Shown here: positions 4,594 through 7,794 of the stretch, in pieces
How the letters are laid out: every line of letters starts with the position of its first letter
Numbering within the stretch: position 1 is the first letter of the stretch
Source: Conexibacter sp.
GTDB lineage: Bacteria > Actinomycetota > Thermoleophilia > Solirubrobacterales > Solirubrobacteraceae
Reading direction: 5' to 3'
Assembly (NCBI GenBank): GCA_025964055.1
Contig: JAOPZP010000123.1
Coordinates: 1-7,794 of the forward strand
Length of the DNA stretch: 7,794 nt
Program-made: the position numbers and the translations under genes
The notes under the pieces: model-generated
What the model saw: only the letters and a program-made list of their open reading frames with translations
Databases searched by the model: none
Told to the model about the DNA's origin: nothing

Positions 4594-5580
4594 ATGTCGG
4601 GCATGCCTGCAGGCGGACGGTCGGCGGAGAACGACGCGGTCGGGCGCGGCCTGCCCGACCTCCGCCGCCTCCGCGTCCTGCGCGCCGTCGCCGAGCATGG
4701 CTCGTTCGCCGCGGCGGCCGCCGAGCTGCAGTACACGCCGTCGGCGATCTCCCAGCAGATGGCCGCGCTGGAGCGCGAGGCGGGCGCGGTGCTCGTCGAG
4801 CGCGGCCCCCGCGGCACGCGCCTGACCCAGGCCGGCGCGGTGCTGGATCGCCACGCGGCGGTGGTGCTCGGCCAGCTCGCGGCCGCCCGCGCTGAGCTCG
4901 ACGACCTCGTCGCAGTCCGCGGCGGCTCGCTGCGCCTCGCGGCGTTCGAGTCGGCGTGGACGGCCCTGGTCCCCGCCGCGGTGTCGGCCTTCCGCGAGCG
5001 CTACCCCGACGTCGAGCTGCACCTGGCCGAGGAGGATCCGGTCGAGGCCGTCGCCGGCGTGCGGGCCGGCTCATGCGACGTGGCGGTCGTCTTCGAGCCC
5101 AACGCGCTGGACGCGGCCGCGCTCGCGGGCCTGCGGCGCACCGTCCTCGCCCACGACCCGCTCTGGGCGGTGCTCCCGGCGGGCCACCCGCTGGCCGGCG
5201 AGGCCGCGGTCGACCTCGCGGCGCTGGCCGCCGACGCCTGGGTCGCGCCGACGGCGTTCTGCGCCTCGGTCGTGCGCGGGGCCTGCCTGGCCGCGGGCTT
5301 CGAGCCCGACATCGTCTTCTCCAGCGCCGACTACGGCGCGATCCAGGGCTTCGTGGCGGCGGGCGCGGGCGTGGCGCTCGTGCCGTACCTGGCGCTGACG
5401 GGACGCGACCGCGTGGCGGCCCGGCCGCTGGCCGGCACGCCCCCGACGCGCGTCCTCGCGGCGATCACCGCTGCCGACGGGCCCCGCCCGGCGACCGCCT
5501 CGGCCATGGTCGACGTCGCGGTCGCGACGGCGGCGCAGCTGCTGGTGGGGGCGGGGGCGGGGGCGCCGGCGCGCGTCTAG
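4594..5580 (+). CDS. LysR-type transcriptional regulator
   Basis: The product has 328 residues. After about 20 variable residues comes the winged helix-turn-helix: LPDLRRLRVLRAVAEHGSF (20-38), then AAAAAELQYTPSAISQQMAALE (39-60) as the helix-turn-helix, and LVERGPRGTRLTQAG (67-81) as the wing, all standard for LysR DNA-binding domains. A linker helix (83-105) leads to the effector-binding domain (about 112-318), a two-lobed periplasmic-binding fold with the usual SLRLAAFES start, FRERYPDVELHL (133-144), VAVVFEP (163-169) and VAAGAGVALVP (254-264). The effector cannot be told. The ATG at 4594 is preferred over the one at 4603 because of the leaderless promoter geometry. The C-terminal tail is Gly/Ala-rich, encoded by a run of GGGGGC repeats (5546-5565). 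It is divergent from, and likely controls, the GST gene; its stop overlaps the stop of the next gene. Confidence 0.93.
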   Translation: MSGMPAGGRSAENDAVGRGLPDLRRLRVLRAVAEHGSFAAAAAELQYTPSAISQQMAALEREAGAVLVERGPRGTRLTQAGAVLDRHAAVVLGQLAAARAELDDLVAVRGGSLRLAAFESAWTALVPAAVSAFRERYPDVELHLAEEDPVEAVAGVRAGSCDVAVVFEPNALDAAALAGLRRTVLAHDPLWAVLPAGHPLAGEAAVDLAALAADAWVAPTAFCASVVRGACLAAGFEPDIVFSSADYGAIQGFVAAGAGVALVPYLALTGRDRVAARPLAGTPPTRVLAAITAADGPRPATASAMVDVAVATAAQLLVGAGAGAPARV

Positions 5581-7739
5581 GAGATCAGCGACCGCGTCCG
5601 GCCACCGATGCTGATCTCCGCCGTGACGACGGACGGTCCGTCGCTGAGCGCCCAGTCCAGCGCGAGGGTCCGCTCGGTGTGGCCCCGCGAGAGCTCCAGG
5701 CGCACGGTCGTCAAGCCACCGGCCCGGACCCTCCAGCGGCGATGCCGCAGGGTGACGATGTGGTCGTGCGCGCTGCCGCGGAAGGTCACCGTGACGCGTG
5801 CCGCGCGATCGAGCCACCAGCTCATGCGCAGCGCGGGAGCGCAGGGGGTCGGCGCCGCCGCGGCGGCCGGGCCGGCCGGCGCGGGCGACCACGCCGACGG
5901 ACACGGGAGGACCACCTTGGACTGCAGCCGCGGCGGGTGACGGGGGCTCAGCTCGACGATCCTCCCGATCGCCGGATCCTGCGCCGATCGCGTCTCGTCG
6001 TAGAACCGGAGCCGCGCCACGCGGTCCTGCAGCAGGAACCGGTGGGGCGGCGCACCGCATTCGGCCGAGAACACGATCGCTCCCGAGGCGCTCACCAGAT
6101 AGCCGCACGGCCGGCCCACGAGCTGCGGCCCGGTGAGCGGCTCGCCGGCCGGGACATAGACCTGAGCGAGCGTGCCGTTGAAGTAGTCGAGGTTCTCCAG
6201 GAACGCCGAGCTCTGGTGGTCGCCCAGCACCGCGACGGGCCCGCGCGCGTGGTGGTCGATCCACCCGAGATCGCCGGGGAACGTGGCGCGGGCCGCCTTC
6301 GAGGAGGCGATGAGCTGCTGCCAGACCGCCTGGTCCTGAGCGGCGAACACGCAGAGCAGCACGGTGCTGCCGGCAAGCACGGCGCGGACGCCCGAGCGCC
6401 CGCGGGTCACGACCCACGTGATGAGCACCACGGCCAGGGCGATGACGGCCGGCGCCTCGGAGCGGTCCAGCCCCGTCACGTTCCAGACGCGCAGGGCGAC
6501 CGCCCAGGCCGCGGCCTGCGTGACCGGGAACGGATGGGGTGGCATCAGGAGCAGCGGCAGGGCGAGCAGGCCGGCGACCACGAAGGCGCGGCGCGGCAGC
6601 AGGCGCGGCTCGGCGAGCAGGGCCACCATCAGCACCATGCTCAGCGGCATCGCGTAGGCGAGGTAGCGCTCGATGCCCCACCAGACGCCGAGGTCGGCCG
6701 CGAGGTACACGCCGGCCTGCGCCGTCGTCGCCAGCGCCGCGAGCCAGAACACGATCAGCAGCGGTCCCGTGCGGTCGTCGCGCCAGGCGGCGGGCGACAC
6801 GGCGCCTCCTGCCGCCAGCAGGACGGGCAGGAAGCCCGAGACGAGGATCAGCTCCAGCGACTCCAGGCCGACCTTGCGCAGGACCATGTCCATCGGCGGC
6901 AGGGCGGTGTGCAGGAGGCTCGCGTAGTCGCCCGCGGCGCCCGGGGCGAGCTGCGATCCCAGCGCCAGCCCGGCGTTGAGGCCGCCGGTGAGCAGCAGCA
7001 GCGTCCGGTGGGCCTTCAGGCGCCGGCGCCGCGCGCCCGCGCAGCGCAGGACGTCGAGCGCGACGGCGAGGAACAGGACGGGGAGCAGGACGACGAGCTG
7101 CAGCCGCGCCCAGGTCGCCAGCAGGGTGAACCCGACCGCCGCATAGCCGGAACGGCTCCCCGGGTGCTGCAACGCCAGCGCCAGGCAGCACAGGGCGGCG
7201 GTGGCGAGGGGGAGGGCGAGGACCTCCGTCAGCGTGAAGGCGGCCATCACCATCCACGTGCCGGCCACGGCCAGCAGGGCCGGGATCAGCGCGACGCGCG
7301 GCCCGACGACGTTGCGGGCGACGAGCCAGACCGGCACGACCTGCGAGCACAGCGCCAGCGTGCCGAGCACGCGCGACCCATCGCGCGCGGCGCCCCCCGA
7401 GTCCAGCAGCCACCACATGGGCGCGATGAAGTACACGTACAACGCGGCGGTCTGATCGACCGCCTGGCCGGGCCCGCCCGCGCGCCACACGAAGCCGTGG
7501 CCGTGCACGAGCGACCGGGCCAGGGCCGAGTAGCGGTGCTCGTCGGGCTGGATGAACGGCAGCGGGACGTTCAGCGCCAGCGCCACGTAGGCGGCGACGG
7601 CCACGGCGAACAGCGCGGCGAGCACCACGACCGACGACGGTCGCCTCCCGCCGCGGGCCGCCCGGTCCGCCGGCGAGGTCAGGGCGGCATCGGGCGCGGT
7701 GGCGGGGGTGGCGAGATCTGGCATGCAGGCGCGCTCCAT
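5577..7739 (-). CDS. ArnT-like GT-C fold membrane glycosyltransferase with C-terminal extracytoplasmic domain
   Basis: The product has 720 residues. After a cytosolic Ala/Pro/Arg tail (1-35) comes a first helix (36-57) and then FIQPDEHRYSALARSL (62-77). Its PDE..RY motif with Asp66 in the first external loop is the GT-C signature shared with ArnT and protein mannosyltransferase relatives, which take a sugar from a polyprenyl phosphate. About 12 further hydrophobic segments follow (roughly 97-112, 125-142, 146-165, 168-190, 200-228, 245-262, 294-312, 325-345, 360-377, 384-400, 430-446 and 452-468). The last 250 residues are soluble: a region at 495-600, then a beta-rich stretch at 637-717 resembling a carbohydrate-binding-type sandwich (weak inference), with Cys545, Cys561, Cys613 and Cys633. 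Donor and acceptor are unknown; a cell-envelope polysaccharide or protein is likely. The start could also be the ATG at 7724, which has GGAG nine bases before it. Confidence 0.8.
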   Translation of the reverse strand: MERACMPDLATPATAPDAALTSPADRAARGGRRPSSVVVLAALFAVAVAAYVALALNVPLPFIQPDEHRYSALARSLVHGHGFVWRAGGPGQAVDQTAALYVYFIAPMWWLLDSGGAARDGSRVLGTLALCSQVVPVWLVARNVVGPRVALIPALLAVAGTWMVMAAFTLTEVLALPLATAALCCLALALQHPGSRSGYAAVGFTLLATWARLQLVVLLPVLFLAVALDVLRCAGARRRRLKAHRTLLLLTGGLNAGLALGSQLAPGAAGDYASLLHTALPPMDMVLRKVGLESLELILVSGFLPVLLAAGGAVSPAAWRDDRTGPLLIVFWLAALATTAQAGVYLAADLGVWWGIERYLAYAMPLSMVLMVALLAEPRLLPRRAFVVAGLLALPLLLMPPHPFPVTQAAAWAVALRVWNVTGLDRSEAPAVIALAVVLITWVVTRGRSGVRAVLAGSTVLLCVFAAQDQAVWQQLIASSKAARATFPGDLGWIDHHARGPVAVLGDHQSSAFLENLDYFNGTLAQVYVPAGEPLTGPQLVGRPCGYLVSASGAIVFSAECGAPPHRFLLQDRVARLRFYDETRSAQDPAIGRIVELSPRHPPRLQSKVVLPCPSAWSPAPAGPAAAAAPTPCAPALRMSWWLDRAARVTVTFRGSAHDHIVTLRHRRWRVRAGGLTTVRLELSRGHTERTLALDWALSDGPSVVTAEISIGGRTRSLIS

Positions 7740-7784
7740 CGCGTCGCACGTTCCGCGGGCGCGTCTCAGGAACCGACGCCGCCG

Positions 7785-7790
7785 AGCGTA
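7785..7790 (-). promoter_or_regulatory. Weak candidate -10 element (TACGCT) of the glycosyltransferase gene
   Basis: TACGCT on the minus strand fits TAnnnT and would start transcription near 7778, giving a leader of about 40 to 55 bases depending on which ATG is used. It lies at the very edge of the window, so no -35 region can be inspected. Confidence 0.2.
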
Positions 7791-7794
7791 GATC

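Noticed and set aside
5071..7749. An 892-codon minus-strand open frame overlapping the glycosyltransferase and the LysR gene
   Set aside because: Its translation is Arg/Gly/Ala/Pro-rich without recognisable domains, while the frame giving the 720-residue protein has regular membrane helices and the PDE motif. It is a by-product of high GC content.
1..7794. CRISPR arrays, insertion sequences, tRNA or rRNA genes
   Set aside because: Reading both strands I found no regularly spaced repeats, no transposase-like frame with flanking inverted repeats, and no tRNA or rRNA signature.

Overview
This is a very GC-rich bacterial window carrying six protein genes. Its codon use favours G or C in the third position, and several promoter candidates have the form TAnnnT, some placed so close to an ATG that leaderless transcription is likely. 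The zinc-finger rhomboid, the cytosolic BtuF-like protein and the ArnT-like mannosyl/aminoarabinosyl-type membrane transferase all fit a high-GC actinobacterium. My best guess is the Thermoleophilia/Solirubrobacterales side, but that is inference: no rRNA or other marker gene is present. I see no mobile element, CRISPR array, tRNA or rRNA.

Layout. At 1-803 (+) lies the 3' part of a rhomboid intramembrane serine protease with an N-terminal Cys-rich zinc finger. It is convergent with a BtuF-like cobalamin-binding-type protein without signal peptide at 822-1712 (-). Only 12 bp separate that gene's start from a divergent pterin-4a-carbinolamine dehydratase at 1725-2015 (+). A hairpin and a promoter candidate then precede a CNNM/CorC-type membrane protein (DUF21 + CBS pair + CorC_HlyC domain) at 2130-3461 (+).

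A gap of 433 bp follows (3462-3894). Its first part holds only GC-rich hairpins. Its second part is visibly less GC-rich and holds a perfect 11-bp hairpin, a strong Shine-Dalgarno (SD) sequence, a 17-codon reading frame (3788-3841) with an internal sequence complementary to that SD, and the intrinsic terminator of the next minus-strand gene. This leader-like element is the least explained part of the window.

Next come a glutathione S-transferase-like gene at 3895-4521 (-) and a divergent LysR-type regulator at 4594-5580 (+), with a 12-bp perfect palindrome between them: the classic regulator/target arrangement. The LysR gene runs tail to tail into a 720-residue ArnT-like GT-C membrane glycosyltransferase at 5577-7739 (-), and the two stop codons overlap inside one CTAG. 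The last 55 bp hold only a weak promoter candidate for that gene.

The genes do not form one pathway. They look like core-type housekeeping genes in short or single-gene transcription units. The clear functional link is LysR with GST. I find no convincing new multi-gene system; the most unusual items are the leader-like element at 3736-3861, the compact divergent start at 1682-1727 and the CTAG-sharing stops.
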